A stretch of 53,499 nucleotides of DNA from Clostridiales bacterium (GTDB lineage: Bacteria; Bacillota; Limnochordia; Darwinibacteriales; B1SED10-159): the NCBI GenBank assembly GCA_003551965.1, contig PUOC01000206.1, positions 1-53,499 on the forward strand. The letters run 5' to 3'. The first letter of the stretch is position 1; every line of letters starts with the position of its first letter. A program made the translations under genes and the position numbers. The notes beneath the pieces are model-generated. The model was not told where the DNA came from. It saw nothing but the letters and a program-made list of their open reading frames with translations, and did not search any database. This document shows, piece by piece, positions 31,768-43,295 of the stretch.

Positions 31768-32838
31768 CTAGAGCGCTTCGCAGATCAGCTGCCCCATTTT
31801 CCGGGTGCCCACCAACGTTGTACCGGCACTGGCAATATCTCCCGTCCGATACCCTGCCTGCAGTACTTCAGACACAGCCGCTTCCACGGCGTCGGCTTCA
31901 GCGGCCAAACCAAAGCTATAGCGCAGCATCATGGCCGCTGATAGGATTGTGGCAATGGGATTGGCCTTGTCCTGGCCAGCGATGTCCGGTGCCGAGCCAT
32001 GAATCGGTTCGTACATCCCCAACCTCTCCTTGCCAAGACTGGCAGACGGCAGCATGCCGATGGAACCGGTGATCATGCTGGCTTCGTCGGACAAGATATC
32101 GCCGAACATGTTGGTGGTCACAAGCACATCGAACTGGGATGGATCACGCACCAGCTGCATGGCGGCATTGTCCACATACATGTGCTCCAATGTCACATCA
32201 GGGTACTCACCAGCTACGGCCACGACAACCGATCGCCACAGCCGCGAGCTCTCCAGCACATTGGCCTTGTCCACACTGGTCACGTGCTTCTTCCTCTTGC
32301 GGGCAATATCAAAGGCTGTGCGGGCAATACGCTCTACTTCGGCCTCACCATAGGCTTCTGTGTCGTAGGCCTCCTCTCCATAGCGCCCTTGCCTGCGGCC
32401 GCGATCACCAAAATAGATCCCTCCGGTCAATTCCCGTACAACCATGATGTCAATGCCGCCGGCCGCGATGTCCGCCTGCAGCGGACAGGCTTCCCGCAGC
32501 GGTTCATACAGCACTGCAGGACGGAGGTTGGCATACAATTCCAATGCCCCTCTCAGGCCCAACAGGGCCCTTTCCGGGCGATCACTGCCGGAAAGATGGT
32601 CCCACTGCGGCCCTCCCACCGCACCCAACAGGATGGAATCGCTGGCGCGGCAGCCGGCCAGTGTCTTTTCGGGCAGAGGCTCACCTAGCTTGTCAATGGC
32701 GGCACCACCGGCGTCATATTGCTGGCATTCAATCCTGTGGCTGAACTTCTCCGCCACTCGCTCTAGAACCGACTGCGCTTCCTTTACTATATCGGGACCA
32801 ATACCATCCCCGGGCAGGACTGCAATGGACAACTGCAT
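31768..32838 (-). CDS. leuB: 3-isopropylmalate dehydrogenase
   Basis: A 356-residue NAD-dependent oxidative decarboxylase that makes 4-methyl-2-oxopentanoate (or 2-oxobutanoate from 3-methylmalate) in leucine and isoleucine synthesis. Family signatures: [50 protein letters not shown] and [13 protein letters not shown]. Start ATG 32838 has AAGGAG at 9 bases; the ATG two codons earlier is too close to it. It is the last gene of the nine-gene operon, 15 bases after leuD. Because citramalate synthase is present, it probably serves both leucine and isoleucine routes. Confidence 0.96.
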   Translation of the reverse strand: MQLSIAVLPGDGIGPDIVKEAQSVLERVAEKFSHRIECQQYDAGGAAIDKLGEPLPEKTLAGCRASDSILLGAVGGPQWDHLSGSDRPERALLGLRGALELYANLRPAVLYEPLREACPLQADIAAGGIDIMVVRELTGGIYFGDRGRRQGRYGEEAYDTEAYGEAEVERIARTAFDIARKRKKHVTSVDKANVLESSRLWRSVVVAVAGEYPDVTLEHMYVDNAAMQLVRDPSQFDVLVTTNMFGDILSDEASMITGSIGMLPSASLGKERLGMYEPIHGSAPDIAGQDKANPIATILSAAMMLRYSFGLAAEADAVEAAVSEVLQAGYRTGDIASAGTTLVGTRKMGQLICEAL

Positions 32839-32853
32839 GGGCATCGACTCCTT

Positions 32854-33348
32854 CTAAGTAGCTTTTTTCTGGCGGATGTAGGGAATTAGACCGCCGGCTG
32901 TAATCAGCTCCTGCATAAATTCCGGAAACGGCTCCGCCTGATAGATCTGGCCTTTGGTAGCATTGCTTATTTCACCGGTGGTGAAATCCACCTCAACAAC
33001 ATCGCCTTTTTCGATACCCCGCACAGCTTCACTGCATTCTAGGATCGGCAGCCCAATATTGAGGGCATTGCGGTAAAATATCCGGGCAAAGGTACTGGCG
33101 ATAACCACGGATACTCCCGCTGCCTTAATGGCCATGGGGGCGTGCTCCCGCGACGAACCGCACCCGAAATTTTTGTCGGCCACGATCAGATCTCCTGTCC
33201 TGACCTCTTTGACAAACTCGCTGTCAATGTCCTCCATGCAGTGTTTGGCCAATTCTGCGGGATCGGACGTGTTCAAATAGCGGGCGGGAATGATGACATC
33301 CGTATCCACATTGCTGCCGTATTTGAACGCTCTGCCTTTCGCCTGCAT
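32854..33348 (-). CDS. leuD: 3-isopropylmalate dehydratase, small subunit
   Basis: A 164-residue swivelling-domain subunit, the short archaeal/thermophile-type LeuD. Signatures are [30 protein letters not shown] and [13 protein letters not shown]. With LeuC it isomerises 2- to 3-isopropylmalate, and may also convert citramalate to 3-methylmalate in this organism. It is 12 bases downstream of leuC. Confidence 0.96.
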   Translation of the reverse strand: MQAKGRAFKYGSNVDTDVIIPARYLNTSDPAELAKHCMEDIDSEFVKEVRTGDLIVADKNFGCGSSREHAPMAIKAAGVSVVIASTFARIFYRNALNIGLPILECSEAVRGIEKGDVVEVDFTTGEISNATKGQIYQAEPFPEFMQELITAGGLIPYIRQKKAT

Positions 33349-33360
33349 ACTTTTTCCTCC

Positions 33361-34626
33361 TTACCCCGACACACTGGCGGGATCGGTAATTCGTCCGGTT
33401 ATGGCCGTGGCCGCTGCCACCGCAGGACTGGCCAGATACACCTCTGACTCCGGGTGGCCCATGCGGCCCACAAAATTCCGGTTGGTGGTGGCCACGGCCC
33501 GCTCACCTTTGGCCAAGATGCCCATATGCCCGCCCAAACAGGGGCCGCAGGTAGGTGTGCTGAAGGCGGCGCCGGCTTCCACCAGTGCCTCCACCAATCC
33601 TTCCCTGAGCGCCTGCAAGTAAATCCTCTGCGTAGCTGGGAACACAATCAAGCGCACGCCCTTGGCTACCTTTCTGCCCTTGAGAATGGCCGCCGCCGTT
33701 CGGATATCACCGATGCGCCCGTTGGTGCACGATCCGATGACCACTTGATCCACTGTCACATCACCCACCTCATCGATCGTCCGTGTGTTGTCCGGCAGAT
33801 GGGGGAAGGACACCGTCGGACGGATGGCGCTGAGATCTATGGTATGGCAGGTATCATAGTCTGCATCCGGATCGGCTTCATAGACGGTATAGTCCCTGTA
33901 GGAATGTTCCTTTACATAGGCCACGGTCTGTTCGTCCACGGGAAATATGCCGTTCTTGGCGCCCGCTTCGATGGCCATGTTGGCGATGGTGAAACGGTCA
34001 TCCATGGACAGCTGTGACACCCCTTCACCGACAAACTCCATCGATCGGTAAAGCGCACCATCCACTCCAATCCGGCCGATAATGTGCAGGATAACGTCTT
34101 TGCCGCTGACCCATTCCTGCAGGGTTCCCGTCAAACGGAACTGCATGGCGGCAGGTACTTTGAACCAGGTTTGGCCAGTGGCCATGCCCGCTGCCATGTC
34201 CGTGCTGCCAATACCGGTGGAAAAAGCACCCAAAGCGCCGTAGGTGCATGTATGGGAGTCTGCGCCAATGACCACATCGCCCGGTACAACCAGGCCCTTT
34301 TCGGGCAGCAGTGCATGTTCAATGCCCATTTCACCAATTTCGAAGTAATTTTCTATCTGTTTTTCTTGGGCAAAGGAGCGCACGACCTTGCACTGTTCCG
34401 CTGCCTGAATATCCTTATTGGGAGTGAAATGATCCGGAACAATGGCCACCTTGCCGCGGTCAAACACCCCGTCGACTCCGATCTTCTCAAACTCCGTAAT
34501 CGCCACAGGCGCCGTAATATCATTGCCAAGCACCAGATCGAGATTGGCCATAATCAGCTGCCCGGCCTTTACTTCTTCATGCCCTGCATGGGCCGCCAGG
34601 ATCTTCTGGGTCATTGTCATTCCCAT
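33361..34626 (-). CDS. leuC: 3-isopropylmalate dehydratase, large subunit
   Basis: A 421-residue aconitase-family subunit carrying a 4Fe-4S cluster. Cluster cysteines are visible in VIGSCTNGR and [11 protein letters not shown]. Substrate loops [15 protein letters not shown] and [17 protein letters not shown] are intact. The length and LeuD pairing fit the monofunctional LeuC/HACN class. Start ATG 34626 follows GGGAGG by nine bases. It probably works in both the leucine and citramalate-isoleucine routes. Confidence 0.96.
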   Translation of the reverse strand: MGMTMTQKILAAHAGHEEVKAGQLIMANLDLVLGNDITAPVAITEFEKIGVDGVFDRGKVAIVPDHFTPNKDIQAAEQCKVVRSFAQEKQIENYFEIGEMGIEHALLPEKGLVVPGDVVIGADSHTCTYGALGAFSTGIGSTDMAAGMATGQTWFKVPAAMQFRLTGTLQEWVSGKDVILHIIGRIGVDGALYRSMEFVGEGVSQLSMDDRFTIANMAIEAGAKNGIFPVDEQTVAYVKEHSYRDYTVYEADPDADYDTCHTIDLSAIRPTVSFPHLPDNTRTIDEVGDVTVDQVVIGSCTNGRIGDIRTAAAILKGRKVAKGVRLIVFPATQRIYLQALREGLVEALVEAGAAFSTPTCGPCLGGHMGILAKGERAVATTNRNFVGRMGHPESEVYLASPAVAAATAITGRITDPASVSG

Positions 34627-34641
34627 GAGGAAATGCCTCCC

Positions 34642-36261
34642 TTACATAAATACACGCATTTTCTTCTCCATGTCCTTGAGCAGTTTGTGCTCGATGGAAT
34701 CCACTAAGGCAATCCAACTGGCTTCAATAATATCCGGCGACACTCCAACCGTCGTCCAGGAATCATCGCCGTCGGTCGACTCAATCAGCACCCGTACTTT
34801 ACTGGCTGTAGCCGACTTGGTATCGAGCACGCGCACTTTATAGTCCGTTAAGTGTACCTTCTTCAGTTCGGGATAGAAGATCTCCAGGGCCTTCCGCAGT
34901 GCCTTGTCCAAGGCATGGACCGGGCCTTCACCGTCGGCAGCCGTTATCTCTTCACGATTGTCCACCGCCAGCTTAATCATCGCCGTGGAACTGGCCTTTT
35001 CGCTGCGGGGCTGTTCGCCCAGTATTTTGAAATACCCCAGCTTGAAAAAGGGCTGATATTTGCCCAAATGCTTGTGCACCAAAAGCTTGAAGCTGCTTTC
35101 GGCGCTTTCAAACTGGTATCCCATGTGCTCAAGCTCCTTGAGCCGCTGAATTATGCCCTCGGTTTCCGGTGAGTCCTTCTTAACCGAAGGAACTACACTT
35201 TGTATGCGGCTAAGGATGTTGGAACGGCCCGACACTTCGGACATCAGAAAACGTCTTTCATTGCCGACCTCGGCCGGATCAACATGCTCGAATGACTTCG
35301 ATGCTTTGCTGACACCGTCGATGTGCATACCGCCTTTGTGGGCAAAGGCACTCTTCCCAACGTACGGATCCCGCTCATTCAGCTTAACATTGGCTATTTC
35401 ACTGGCATAGCCTGCTATCTGGGTCAGCTTCTGCAGTTGGTCGGGGAAAATGCATTGGAAACCTTTCTTCAACTGCAAATTGGGTATGATTGTGCAGAGA
35501 TTGGCATTGCCGCAGCGTTCCCCCAGCCCATTGAGTGTACCCTGGACATGGGTGGCGCCAGCATCCACCGCCATCATGGTATTGGCCACCGCCATACCTC
35601 CGTCATTATGGCAATGAATACCGATCTCGATATGGGGATTTCCAGCAAATTGTTTCTTGACCAGAGCCGTAACTTCGTAGATTTCATCGGGGAAGGCGCC
35701 GCCATTGGTGTCACAAAGGCAGAGAACACCGGCACCGCCTTCAACCGCTGCGGACAGTGTGGCTAGGGCATACTCCGGGTTGTGTTTATAGCCGTCGTAA
35801 AAATGCTCGGCATCGAAGATGACCTCCTTACCGCGCTCTTTGAAAAAGCCCAGTGTATCTCGGATCATATTGAGGTTTTCGTCCAAACTAGCCTGAAGCA
35901 CCTCCGTCACGTGAAAGTCCCAGCTTTTTCCAAAAATGGCCACCGCCGGCGTACTGGCCTTCAGCAGTGATTGCACGTTTTTGTCCTCTTCCACAGGGAT
36001 ATTTCTGCGGCGCGTACTGCCAAACCCCGTTAAAATGGAGTTTTTCAATTCCAAGCCGGCGGCTTCCGCAAAGAAGTCCAGTTCTTTAGGGTTAGAACCG
36101 GGATTGCCCGCTTCAATATACTGGATTCCCATGTCGTCGAGGGCTTCCACAATCTTGAGTTTGTCCGGTACGGAAAAGGATATTCCTTCGGCCTGCGCGC
36201 CGTCCCGCAGCGTCGAATCAAACATATGCAGTGCCCTTTCCTGGCTGCTCCCTTTACTCAT
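34642..36261 (-). CDS. cimA: Citramalate synthase
   Basis: A 539-residue homologue of 2-isopropylmalate synthase in the CimA (TIGR00977-like) group, which condenses pyruvate and acetyl-CoA to (R)-citramalate. Features: [42 protein letters not shown] and [15 protein letters not shown], with a C-terminal LeuA-type regulatory domain (residues about 400-530). The Ala in RDGAQ and the GGMHIDG signature separate it from LeuA (RDGEQ, ESGIHQHG). ATG 36261 overlaps the leuA end by 8 bp and has GAGGAG upstream. It would supply 2-oxobutanoate without threonine deaminase; no ilvA is in the operon. Confidence 0.94.
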   Translation of the reverse strand: MSKGSSQERALHMFDSTLRDGAQAEGISFSVPDKLKIVEALDDMGIQYIEAGNPGSNPKELDFFAEAAGLELKNSILTGFGSTRRRNIPVEEDKNVQSLLKASTPAVAIFGKSWDFHVTEVLQASLDENLNMIRDTLGFFKERGKEVIFDAEHFYDGYKHNPEYALATLSAAVEGGAGVLCLCDTNGGAFPDEIYEVTALVKKQFAGNPHIEIGIHCHNDGGMAVANTMMAVDAGATHVQGTLNGLGERCGNANLCTIIPNLQLKKGFQCIFPDQLQKLTQIAGYASEIANVKLNERDPYVGKSAFAHKGGMHIDGVSKASKSFEHVDPAEVGNERRFLMSEVSGRSNILSRIQSVVPSVKKDSPETEGIIQRLKELEHMGYQFESAESSFKLLVHKHLGKYQPFFKLGYFKILGEQPRSEKASSTAMIKLAVDNREEITAADGEGPVHALDKALRKALEIFYPELKKVHLTDYKVRVLDTKSATASKVRVLIESTDGDDSWTTVGVSPDIIEASWIALVDSIEHKLLKDMEKKMRVFM

Positions 36262-37822
36262 GGGCCATACTCTCCTCTGCCCCAGCTTCCTTCCCGCTGG
36301 CTTGACGTATCTCGTCATACATTTTGTTAATCGCGTTCAGATAGGCGTTGACACTGGCCTCGATCACGTCGGTACTCAGGCCGCGCCCGTTGTAGAGCTT
36401 CTGTTCGCGCTTGATTTTTACCAGTACCTCACCTTGGGCATCGGTGCCCTCGGTCACAGCATTGAGCCCGTAGCTATCCAATTCAAATTCCAAACCGACG
36501 ATCTCGTCAATGGCCCTATAAGAGGCATCAACCGGGCCGTCGCCGGTGGCTACCGCTTCTTTCACCGCGCCGCCTCCATTGACCAGCGTTACGCAGGCCG
36601 TCGACGTGATCGAATTGCCGCTGTTTATGACAAAACGCTTCAAGGAATAGGTCTCCGGGATATGGGCCGCCTTCTGTTCCACAAGCGCTTCCAGATCTGC
36701 GTCGGCTACGATCTTCTTCTTATCGGCCAATGCTTTGAACTGCTCAAAGGCCTCATCGAGCTGTTCCTTGGGCAGACTGTAGCCCATGGTTATGAGGCGG
36801 TCCTCAAAGGCATGCCGTCCGGAATGCTTACCAAGCACCATGCGGTTGGCCGCCAAGCCGATGGATGCGGGAGTCATAATTTCATAGGTGCTCTGGTTGG
36901 CCAGAACCCCGTGCTGGTGGATGCCAGACTCATGGGCAAAGGCGTTAGCGCCCACAACGGCCTTGTTCACCTGCACCTGCGCGCCAGTCAGCGTGCTTAC
37001 CAAGCGGCTGGCGCGGTATATTTGCGTGGTGTCCACATTGGTATCGGCGTTATAGAAGTCCTGGCGGGTCTTCAGCCCCATCACTATCTCTTCCAATGCG
37101 GCGTTGCCCGCCCGTTCCCCGATCCCGTTTATGGTGCATTCCAACTGCGTCACGCCCTGACGCACAGCCGCCATGGTATTGGCCACAGCCAATCCCAGGT
37201 CATTGTGGCAGTGCACGGCCAGCTCAGTCTTGTCTAGGTTCGGCACATTGTTCCTAATGCCTTGAATCAGTTCGGTGAACTCCCAGGGAGTCGTGTAGCC
37301 CACTGTATCAGGGATATTGACGACTGTAGCGCCCGCATCGATCACAGCTTCGAACAGACGATAGAGAAATTCTGGTTCGCTTCTGGTGGCGTCTTCGGCC
37401 GAAAATTGGACATCAGAACAGTACTGCTTGGCATAGCGGACCATATCGACGGCCTGCTCCAGCACCTGATCGGGTCGTTTTCTCAGCTTGTGCTCCATAT
37501 GGATAGGCGAACTGGCAATGAAGGTGTGCAGCCGCGGCGCGGCCGCTTCCCGCACGCCGTCCCATGCGTGGTCAATGTCCTTCGGCAGTGCCCGGGCCAG
37601 GCTGGCAATGACGCAGTCTTTAACCTCTCGGGATACCGCCTTGATAGCTGCCAGATCATCCGGTGATGCGATGGCAAAGCCCGCCTCGATCACATCCACC
37701 CGCAGACGTTCCAGCTGTCTGGCCACTTCCAGTTTTTCCTTCAGGTTCATGCTGCATCCCGGTGACTGTTCCCCATCCCGGAGGGTGGTGTCAAATACCT
37801 TCAGCGTGTTTGCGGCGGTCAT
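36254..37822 (-). CDS. leuA: 2-isopropylmalate synthase
   Basis: A 522-residue enzyme condensing 3-methyl-2-oxobutanoate with acetyl-CoA, the first leucine-specific step. TIM barrel with DTTLRDGEQSPGCSM, HCHNDLGLAVANTMAA and FAHESGIHQHGVL; the C-terminal regulatory domain (about 390-505) is where leucine normally binds. The ATG follows AAAGGGAGG. It lies 15 bases after ilvC and overlaps cimA by 8, so the operon is tightly coupled. Confidence 0.96.
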   Translation of the reverse strand: MTAANTLKVFDTTLRDGEQSPGCSMNLKEKLEVARQLERLRVDVIEAGFAIASPDDLAAIKAVSREVKDCVIASLARALPKDIDHAWDGVREAAAPRLHTFIASSPIHMEHKLRKRPDQVLEQAVDMVRYAKQYCSDVQFSAEDATRSEPEFLYRLFEAVIDAGATVVNIPDTVGYTTPWEFTELIQGIRNNVPNLDKTELAVHCHNDLGLAVANTMAAVRQGVTQLECTINGIGERAGNAALEEIVMGLKTRQDFYNADTNVDTTQIYRASRLVSTLTGAQVQVNKAVVGANAFAHESGIHQHGVLANQSTYEIMTPASIGLAANRMVLGKHSGRHAFEDRLITMGYSLPKEQLDEAFEQFKALADKKKIVADADLEALVEQKAAHIPETYSLKRFVINSGNSITSTACVTLVNGGGAVKEAVATGDGPVDASYRAIDEIVGLEFELDSYGLNAVTEGTDAQGEVLVKIKREQKLYNGRGLSTDVIEASVNAYLNAINKMYDEIRQASGKEAGAEESMAHE

Positions 37823-37837
37823 CGAGATAACCTCCCT

Positions 37838-38830
37838 TTATTTCTTTGCCCAGCTCATCATCTTGCGAAGTTCTTCACCCACCTGTTCAATGGGGTGTTG
37901 TGCTTCTTGAGCCCGCTGTCGGTTAAAGCTTGGACGGTTGGCCTGGTTTTCCAAAATCCAGCTCTTAGCAAAGCGGCCATCCTGAATGGCTTCAAGTACG
38001 CGGCGCATTTCTGCTTTGGTATCGTCGGTGATGATCCGTTTGCCCACTTCATAGTCACCGTATTCGGCTGTATCACTGATGGAATAGCGCATATAGCTCA
38101 AACCGCCCTCATTCATCAGGTCCACAATCAATTTCAATTCATGGAGGCACTCAAAATAGGCGCTTTCCGGCTGGTATCCCGCTTCGACCAATACCTCGAA
38201 ACCGGCTTTAACGAGGGCGCTGACGCCGCCGCAGAGCACCGTCTGCTCACCAAACAAGTCAGTCTCTGTTTCTTCCTCGAAGGATGTTTCTAGAATACCG
38301 GCCCGGGCACCACCAATACCGGCAGCGTAGGCCAGAGCCATTTCCTTGGCCGTTCCGGATGGATCCTGTTCCACAGCAATCAAGCAGGGAACTCCTCTAC
38401 CTTCCTGGTACTGGCTGCGGACCGTGTGGCCTGGCCCCTTAGGAGCAACCATGAACACGTCAACATCCGCCGGCGGTTGAATCTGGCCGTAATGAATATT
38501 GAAACCATGGGCAAACACCAGGGCTTTCCCCGGCTTCAAATGCGGTTCTATGGCCTGCTTGTACAGAGCCGGTTGTTTTTCGTCATTCAGCAGCAAAATG
38601 ATAATATCCGCCATCTCAGCGGCCTGGGAAGAAATCGCCACCTTAAGGCCCGCCTGCTCAGCCTTGGGCCAGGAACGACTTCCCTCGTAGAGGCCTACCA
38701 CCACATCGACTCCCGACTCGTGCAGGTTCAAGGCATGGGCATGTCCCTGGCTGCCATAACCAATCACCGCTACCGTTTTCCCCTTGAGCAAATCGAGGTT
38801 GCAGTCCTGTTCGTAATACATTTCAGCCAT
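37838..38830 (-). CDS. ilvC: Ketol-acid reductoisomerase
   Basis: A 330-residue class I reductoisomerase acting on 2-acetolactate and 2-aceto-2-hydroxybutyrate. The dinucleotide-binding motif is [16 protein letters not shown]; the knotted domain has [12 protein letters not shown] and [17 protein letters not shown] with the metal-binding acids. A Ser/Arg-rich loop after the second strand (YEGSRSW) suggests NADPH preference. The ATG follows GGAGG and the gene overlaps ilvN by 8 bp. Confidence 0.97.
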   Translation of the reverse strand: MAEMYYEQDCNLDLLKGKTVAVIGYGSQGHAHALNLHESGVDVVVGLYEGSRSWPKAEQAGLKVAISSQAAEMADIIILLLNDEKQPALYKQAIEPHLKPGKALVFAHGFNIHYGQIQPPADVDVFMVAPKGPGHTVRSQYQEGRGVPCLIAVEQDPSGTAKEMALAYAAGIGGARAGILETSFEEETETDLFGEQTVLCGGVSALVKAGFEVLVEAGYQPESAYFECLHELKLIVDLMNEGGLSYMRYSISDTAEYGDYEVGKRIITDDTKAEMRRVLEAIQDGRFAKSWILENQANRPSFNRQRAQEAQHPIEQVGEELRKMMSWAKK

Positions 38831-39386
38831 GATGCGGTGTCCTCCCTATTTCTGAATAGTTTTCGTCCAGCTCGATATCATCCAATCCAATAGTTCTGTT
38901 GCCCCGCTGCAGGGCGGTCAATCCCGTGCGTACCAACTCTTGTATGCCGTAAGGCTGCATCAATTCTACAAAAGCTTCAATTTTTGATTGGTCACCGGTT
39001 AGTTCTACGGTTACGGCATCGGGGGCCACATCAATAATGCCCCCCCTAAAGATGTCCACAATGCCCGATATCGCAGACCGATTTTCTGCATCGGCATTCA
39101 CTTTGACCAAAACAAGCTCACGGTAGACGGAACTTTCTGGCGGCAGAAACACCACCTTGATGACGTCCACCAATTTGTCCAGCTGCTTTTTGATCTGTTC
39201 CAACGTGGCATCGTCACCCCGGGCCACAATGGTCATTCGAGAAATGTCTTCTCGCTGCGTAACACCCACAGACAAACTGTCAATGCTGTATCCCCGGCGG
39301 CTGAAAAGTCCTGCAACCCTGCTGAGTACGCCGGTCTGGTTGACCACCAGCACAGATAACACATGGCGGTTGACGTTTTCATTCAT
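38823..39386 (-). CDS. ilvN: Acetolactate synthase, small (regulatory) subunit
   Basis: A 187-residue ACT-domain subunit, the longer IlvH/N form. ACT domain at residues 8-80 ([20 protein letters not shown], then [12 protein letters not shown]) and a C-terminal half ([29 protein letters not shown]). It confers valine feedback control on IlvB. The ATG has GAGGAG upstream at slightly long spacing. It lies 46 bases after ilvB and overlaps ilvC by 8. Confidence 0.95.
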   Translation of the reverse strand: MNENVNRHVLSVLVVNQTGVLSRVAGLFSRRGYSIDSLSVGVTQREDISRMTIVARGDDATLEQIKKQLDKLVDVIKVVFLPPESSVYRELVLVKVNADAENRSAISGIVDIFRGGIIDVAPDAVTVELTGDQSKIEAFVELMQPYGIQELVRTGLTALQRGNRTIGLDDIELDENYSEIGRTPHHG

Positions 39387-39432
39387 CGTGTGACAACGCT
39401 CCTCTCACTCTGCCCATTCGAAGGCAGGATCG

Positions 39433-41109
39433 CTATTCTTCCGTAATAATGTCCTCAATGGCCGCTCCCGGAGGAACCATGGGAAAGACCTTGTCGTTAG
39501 GATCGACTTCACAGTCTATCACTACGGTGCCATCAGCATTCATGGCCTGCATCAACACATCATCCACGTCTTCGGTGCGGCTGAGGCTCAGCCCAGTGGC
39601 ACCGTATGCCTCGGCCAACTTAACGAAATCGGTGGTGCGGTCAATGGTCGTCTGGGAGAAGCGGCGGTCAAAAAACAGATCCTGCCATTGGCGTACCATG
39701 CCTAAGGCGCGGTTGTTAAGGATCACTACGATGATGGGCAGATTGTACTCCACAGCGGTCGCCAGTTCATTACAGTTCATGCGAAAGCTGCCGTCACCGG
39801 CAATGTTGAATACCTGTTTTTCAGGTCGCCCGATCTGGGCCCCAATGGACGCTCCCAGGCCGAACCCCATGGTTCCGAGGCCTCCCGAAGAGATCCATGT
39901 CCGCGGTTCCTGGTATTTATAGAACTGCGCTGACCAGATCTGGTTCTGGCCTACTTCCGTGGCAATCACGGCATTGCCTTGGGTCAGTTCATAGATCCGC
40001 TCTACGACATACTGGGGCTTTAGGCCGTTCCCCTTGGGATAGGTGAGAGGATATGCCTTCTTCAACTGGGCAATTTCCTGCAGCCAGTCCTGGTTTGGTT
40101 CCACTGCGCTGTTCTGCAGCCGTTCATTGAGACGCTGCATAACATACTTCAGATCACCCACGATATGATAGTGCGTCTTGATATTCTTGTTGATTTCCGC
40201 CGGGTCGATGTCAATATGGAGGATTTTGGCATCGGGGGCAAACCGCTTGGCATTGCTTACGACGCGATCACTGAAGCGAGCCCCCACGGCAATGAAGAGA
40301 TCGCATTGGGTGGCAGCCACATTGGAGGCCTTTGTCCCGTGCATGCCGATCATACCGCAGAACTGGCCATGGTTGCCGGGAAATCCGCCCAAGCCCATCA
40401 GACTGCAGCTGACAGGAGCTCCGACCCGTTCAGCGAACTCCAGCACATCCCTGTGGGCACCGGAACAGATGACGCCGCCGCCGGAAAAAAGAAAAGGACG
40501 CCTGCTCTCGGTGATCATCTCTATGGCGCCTTCTAAAGAGTCAGCTGTTACCTGTTCATTGTGTTCTGCCAGAGGAAGCGGTTCCTGGCGCCGGTACTCG
40601 GTCTTGTTGACGGTAACATCCTTGGGAACATCGACCAATACCGGCCCGGGACGCCCTTCCCGTGCAATCTGAAAGGCCCTGCGGACGACATTGTGCAGTT
40701 GATTGACATCGCGCACGATGAAATTGTGTTTGGTAATCGGCATCGTCACGCCGGTAATATCCACCTCTTGAAAACTATCCTTCCCTAAGAGCGGCCCTCC
40801 CACGTTGCCGGTGAACGCCACCACGGGACTGGAGTCCATGTAGGCCGTGGCAATGCCTGTGACTAGGTTGGTCGCCCCCGGACCGGAGGTGGCCAGGCAC
40901 ACTCCCACCCGGCCGGTGGCCCTGGCGTAGCCATCCGCTGCATGGGCTGCTCCCTGTTCATGGGACGGCAAAATATGGCGAATGTCATCGGAATGTTTGG
41001 CTAAGGCATCATAGATGTTCAGCACGGCTCCGCCGGGATAACCAAAGATCGTATCGACGCCGTGCTCCTTAAGGCATTCCAGTATAATTTCAGCTCCTGT
41101 CAGCTGCAT
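39433..41109 (-). CDS. ilvB: Acetolactate synthase, large (catalytic) subunit
   Basis: A 558-residue TPP- and FAD-dependent enzyme making acetolactate or acetohydroxybutyrate. The catalytic Glu lies in LPSHEQGAAHAADGYAR. The TPP-binding motif is FNIAGDGSFRMNCNEL, and the FAD region includes IGMHGTKASNVA. Length matches bacterial IlvB. The ATG follows GAGGTGG. It lies 78 bases after ilvD and pairs with the downstream ilvN. Confidence 0.97.
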   Translation of the reverse strand: MQLTGAEIILECLKEHGVDTIFGYPGGAVLNIYDALAKHSDDIRHILPSHEQGAAHAADGYARATGRVGVCLATSGPGATNLVTGIATAYMDSSPVVAFTGNVGGPLLGKDSFQEVDITGVTMPITKHNFIVRDVNQLHNVVRRAFQIAREGRPGPVLVDVPKDVTVNKTEYRRQEPLPLAEHNEQVTADSLEGAIEMITESRRPFLFSGGGVICSGAHRDVLEFAERVGAPVSCSLMGLGGFPGNHGQFCGMIGMHGTKASNVAATQCDLFIAVGARFSDRVVSNAKRFAPDAKILHIDIDPAEINKNIKTHYHIVGDLKYVMQRLNERLQNSAVEPNQDWLQEIAQLKKAYPLTYPKGNGLKPQYVVERIYELTQGNAVIATEVGQNQIWSAQFYKYQEPRTWISSGGLGTMGFGLGASIGAQIGRPEKQVFNIAGDGSFRMNCNELATAVEYNLPIIVVILNNRALGMVRQWQDLFFDRRFSQTTIDRTTDFVKLAEAYGATGLSLSRTEDVDDVLMQAMNADGTVVIDCEVDPNDKVFPMVPPGAAIEDIITEE

Positions 41110-41187
41110 GATCCCACCTCAAATCGTTTGTACTCATGTATACACCGAAAGACAACGAAACGCAGTATTTGACACACACTGCCGCGG

Positions 41188-42864
41188 TCAATCCTGGAGA
41201 ACAGCGCCGGTATTGGCCGAGGTCACCAGCTTCGAGTAACGGGCCAGATATCCGCGGCTTATCTTTGCTTGCGGTGCCCGCCAGGCGTCCTTGCGCTGGG
41301 ACAGCTGTTCTGCATCCACTTGCAGCTCAATGGTGCCGGCGTGCATATCGATGGCGACGATATCCCCGTCCTGCACCAATGCAATGGGGCCGCCCTCAGC
41401 CGCTTCCGGAGACACATGGCCGATAGACGCCCCCCGGGTGGCACCGCTGAACCGTCCATCGGTAATCAACGCCACGTCCTTATCCAAGCCCATTCCGGCC
41501 AACGTCGATGTGGGAGCTAACATCTCCCTCATGCCCGGACCGCCCTTGGGACCCTCGTAGCGTATGATCACCACATCGCCTTTTTTTATTGCGCCGGCAG
41601 AGATCGCCTCTGATACTTCTTCTTCGGATTCGTATACCCGGGCCGGACCGGAATGGACAAGCATTTCTGAAGCCACGGCCGAGCGCTTCACCACACAGCC
41701 ATCGGGGGCAAGGTTGCCATAAAGAACCGCTATGCCACCGGTGCTGCTGTGAGGTTCCGCAATGGGGCGTATCACATCTTTGTTCCGGTTTTCGGCTGTT
41801 TTTATATTGTCACCAACGGTTTTGCGGGTCACGGTTGCCAGGTCGAGATAGAGCAGCTGCTGCTCTGCCAACTCCTTCATCACAGCCTGAACACCGCCGG
41901 CATGATAGAGATCTTCAATGTGGTGCGGGCCGGCGGGAGACAGCTTGCACAGATTTGGAGTCCGAGCACTGATTTCATTGGCCAGATCCAAGTCAAGGGT
42001 TAACCCCACCTCGTGGGCAATGGCGGGCAGATGCAGCATACTGTTGGTGCTGCAGCCCAAAGCCATGTCAACAGTCAGCGCATTGTGAAACGCTTCCTGG
42101 GTCATGATATCCCGAGGCTTGATATCCGCCTTCCATAGGGACATCACCGCCTCACCCGCCTGCTTGGCCAGCCGCACGCGTTCGGCGTAGACCGCTGGTA
42201 TCGTGCCGTTGCCCGGCAGTCCAAGGCCAAGCACCTCGGTCAGGCAGTTCATACTGTTTGCCGTAAACATGCCGGAACACGAACCGCACGTCGGGCAGGC
42301 ATGCTCTTCGTAGTCACGGAGTTCTTCTTCATCGATGGTCCCCGCCTGAGCCGACCCCACAGCTTCAAACATATTGGAGAGACTCAGCGCTCTTCCGGAA
42401 GAGGCGCCTTGTTCGGCGCGCCCCGCCATCATTGGCCCGCCGCTGACCACCACCGCGGGGATGTTGAGACGTCCCGCAGCCATGAGCATACCGGGTACAA
42501 CCTTGTCACAGTTGGGAACCATGACCAGAGCATCGAAACCATGGGCCATGGCCATCGTTTCAATGGAGTCGGCAATCAGTTCCCGGCTGGCCAGGGAATA
42601 ATGCATGCCCCGATGGCCCATGGCAATACCGTCGCAGACCGCGATGGCAGGAAATTCCATAGGCGTCCCGCCCGCTCGTTGGACACCGGATTTGGCAGCG
42701 GCGGCTATGGTATCCAAGTGAATATGGCCAGGAACCACATCGTTCTTAGAATTGACAATGCCTACCAAAGGAGCTTCTATTTCGCTGTCGGAATAGCCCA
42801 TGGCCTTAAAAAGAGAGCGATGCGGCGCTCGGTTGATCCCTGTCTTGACCATATCACTGCGCAT
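41188..42864 (-). CDS. ilvD: Dihydroxy-acid dehydratase
   Basis: A 558-residue Fe-S dehydratase producing the 2-oxo acid precursors of valine, leucine and isoleucine. Cluster cysteines lie in [32 protein letters not shown] and the Asn/Cys-containing [13 protein letters not shown]. The C-terminal swivel part has [12 protein letters not shown] and [11 protein letters not shown]. The start is ATG 42864, nine bases after AAAGGAGC, not the open start 24 codons earlier. It is the first gene of the ilv-leu operon. No T-box or terminator was seen in its leader, so how the operon is controlled is not visible. Confidence 0.96.
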   Translation of the reverse strand: MRSDMVKTGINRAPHRSLFKAMGYSDSEIEAPLVGIVNSKNDVVPGHIHLDTIAAAAKSGVQRAGGTPMEFPAIAVCDGIAMGHRGMHYSLASRELIADSIETMAMAHGFDALVMVPNCDKVVPGMLMAAGRLNIPAVVVSGGPMMAGRAEQGASSGRALSLSNMFEAVGSAQAGTIDEEELRDYEEHACPTCGSCSGMFTANSMNCLTEVLGLGLPGNGTIPAVYAERVRLAKQAGEAVMSLWKADIKPRDIMTQEAFHNALTVDMALGCSTNSMLHLPAIAHEVGLTLDLDLANEISARTPNLCKLSPAGPHHIEDLYHAGGVQAVMKELAEQQLLYLDLATVTRKTVGDNIKTAENRNKDVIRPIAEPHSSTGGIAVLYGNLAPDGCVVKRSAVASEMLVHSGPARVYESEEEVSEAISAGAIKKGDVVIIRYEGPKGGPGMREMLAPTSTLAGMGLDKDVALITDGRFSGATRGASIGHVSPEAAEGGPIALVQDGDIVAIDMHAGTIELQVDAEQLSQRKDAWRAPQAKISRGYLARYSKLVTSANTGAVLQD

Positions 42865-43295
42865 TGTACGGATGCTCCTTTGCTTTTTTGCGAATATCGG
42901 CCTCATAACATGAAAACTCACGGATTCCGCCAGCATGGCTTTGGTTTATAAGCGAATTTCCTTTAGGGTTTAGCTAACTTGTATTCTCGCTCCACAGCGA
43001 AATCCCTTGAACCTTTTTGTTACTTTTTCGTAAGAATCCTATGTTTTTTGCACAAATACCCAGAGACCGAAAAGCCCGGCCATGGAGGATCACCGCCGCA
43101 TGGCAGCGTGCCGTATACTCGTCCGGCCTATGCACCCCCTATGAATTTCTCCAGCGGGAAGACGATTATCGCAAGGGCGGGCCGAGAGGCTGGCCAAGAT
43201 AACTTCCCATGCAGCCCAGAAACACGAAATTCGCCATTGACAAATGGCATCATTATGCATATAATTATGGAACTAACAGAAAGGGCGGGCGTGTT
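42865..43295. other. Divergent intergenic region between ilvD and the aroF leader
   Basis: This 431-bp gap holds the aroF promoter (43237-43265) on the plus strand. On the minus strand it must hold the ilv-leu promoter, but none of the A/T-rich candidates near 42970-43060 has a good -35/-10 pair. No T-box consensus, leader peptide rich in branched-chain codons, or terminator was found upstream of ilvD. Confidence 0.5.
43237..43265 (+). promoter_or_regulatory. Consensus promoter of the aroF transcript
   Basis: Perfect -35 TTGACA (43237-43242), a 17-base spacer, and -10 TATAAT (43260-43265). Transcription should begin near 43272, about 24 bases before the leader-peptide ATG. Confidence 0.88.

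Noticed and set aside
42865-43236. T-box or branched-chain leader peptide upstream of ilvD
   Set aside because: Searched on the minus strand: no GGTGG-ACCGCG consensus, no terminator and no frame rich in Leu/Ile/Val codons.
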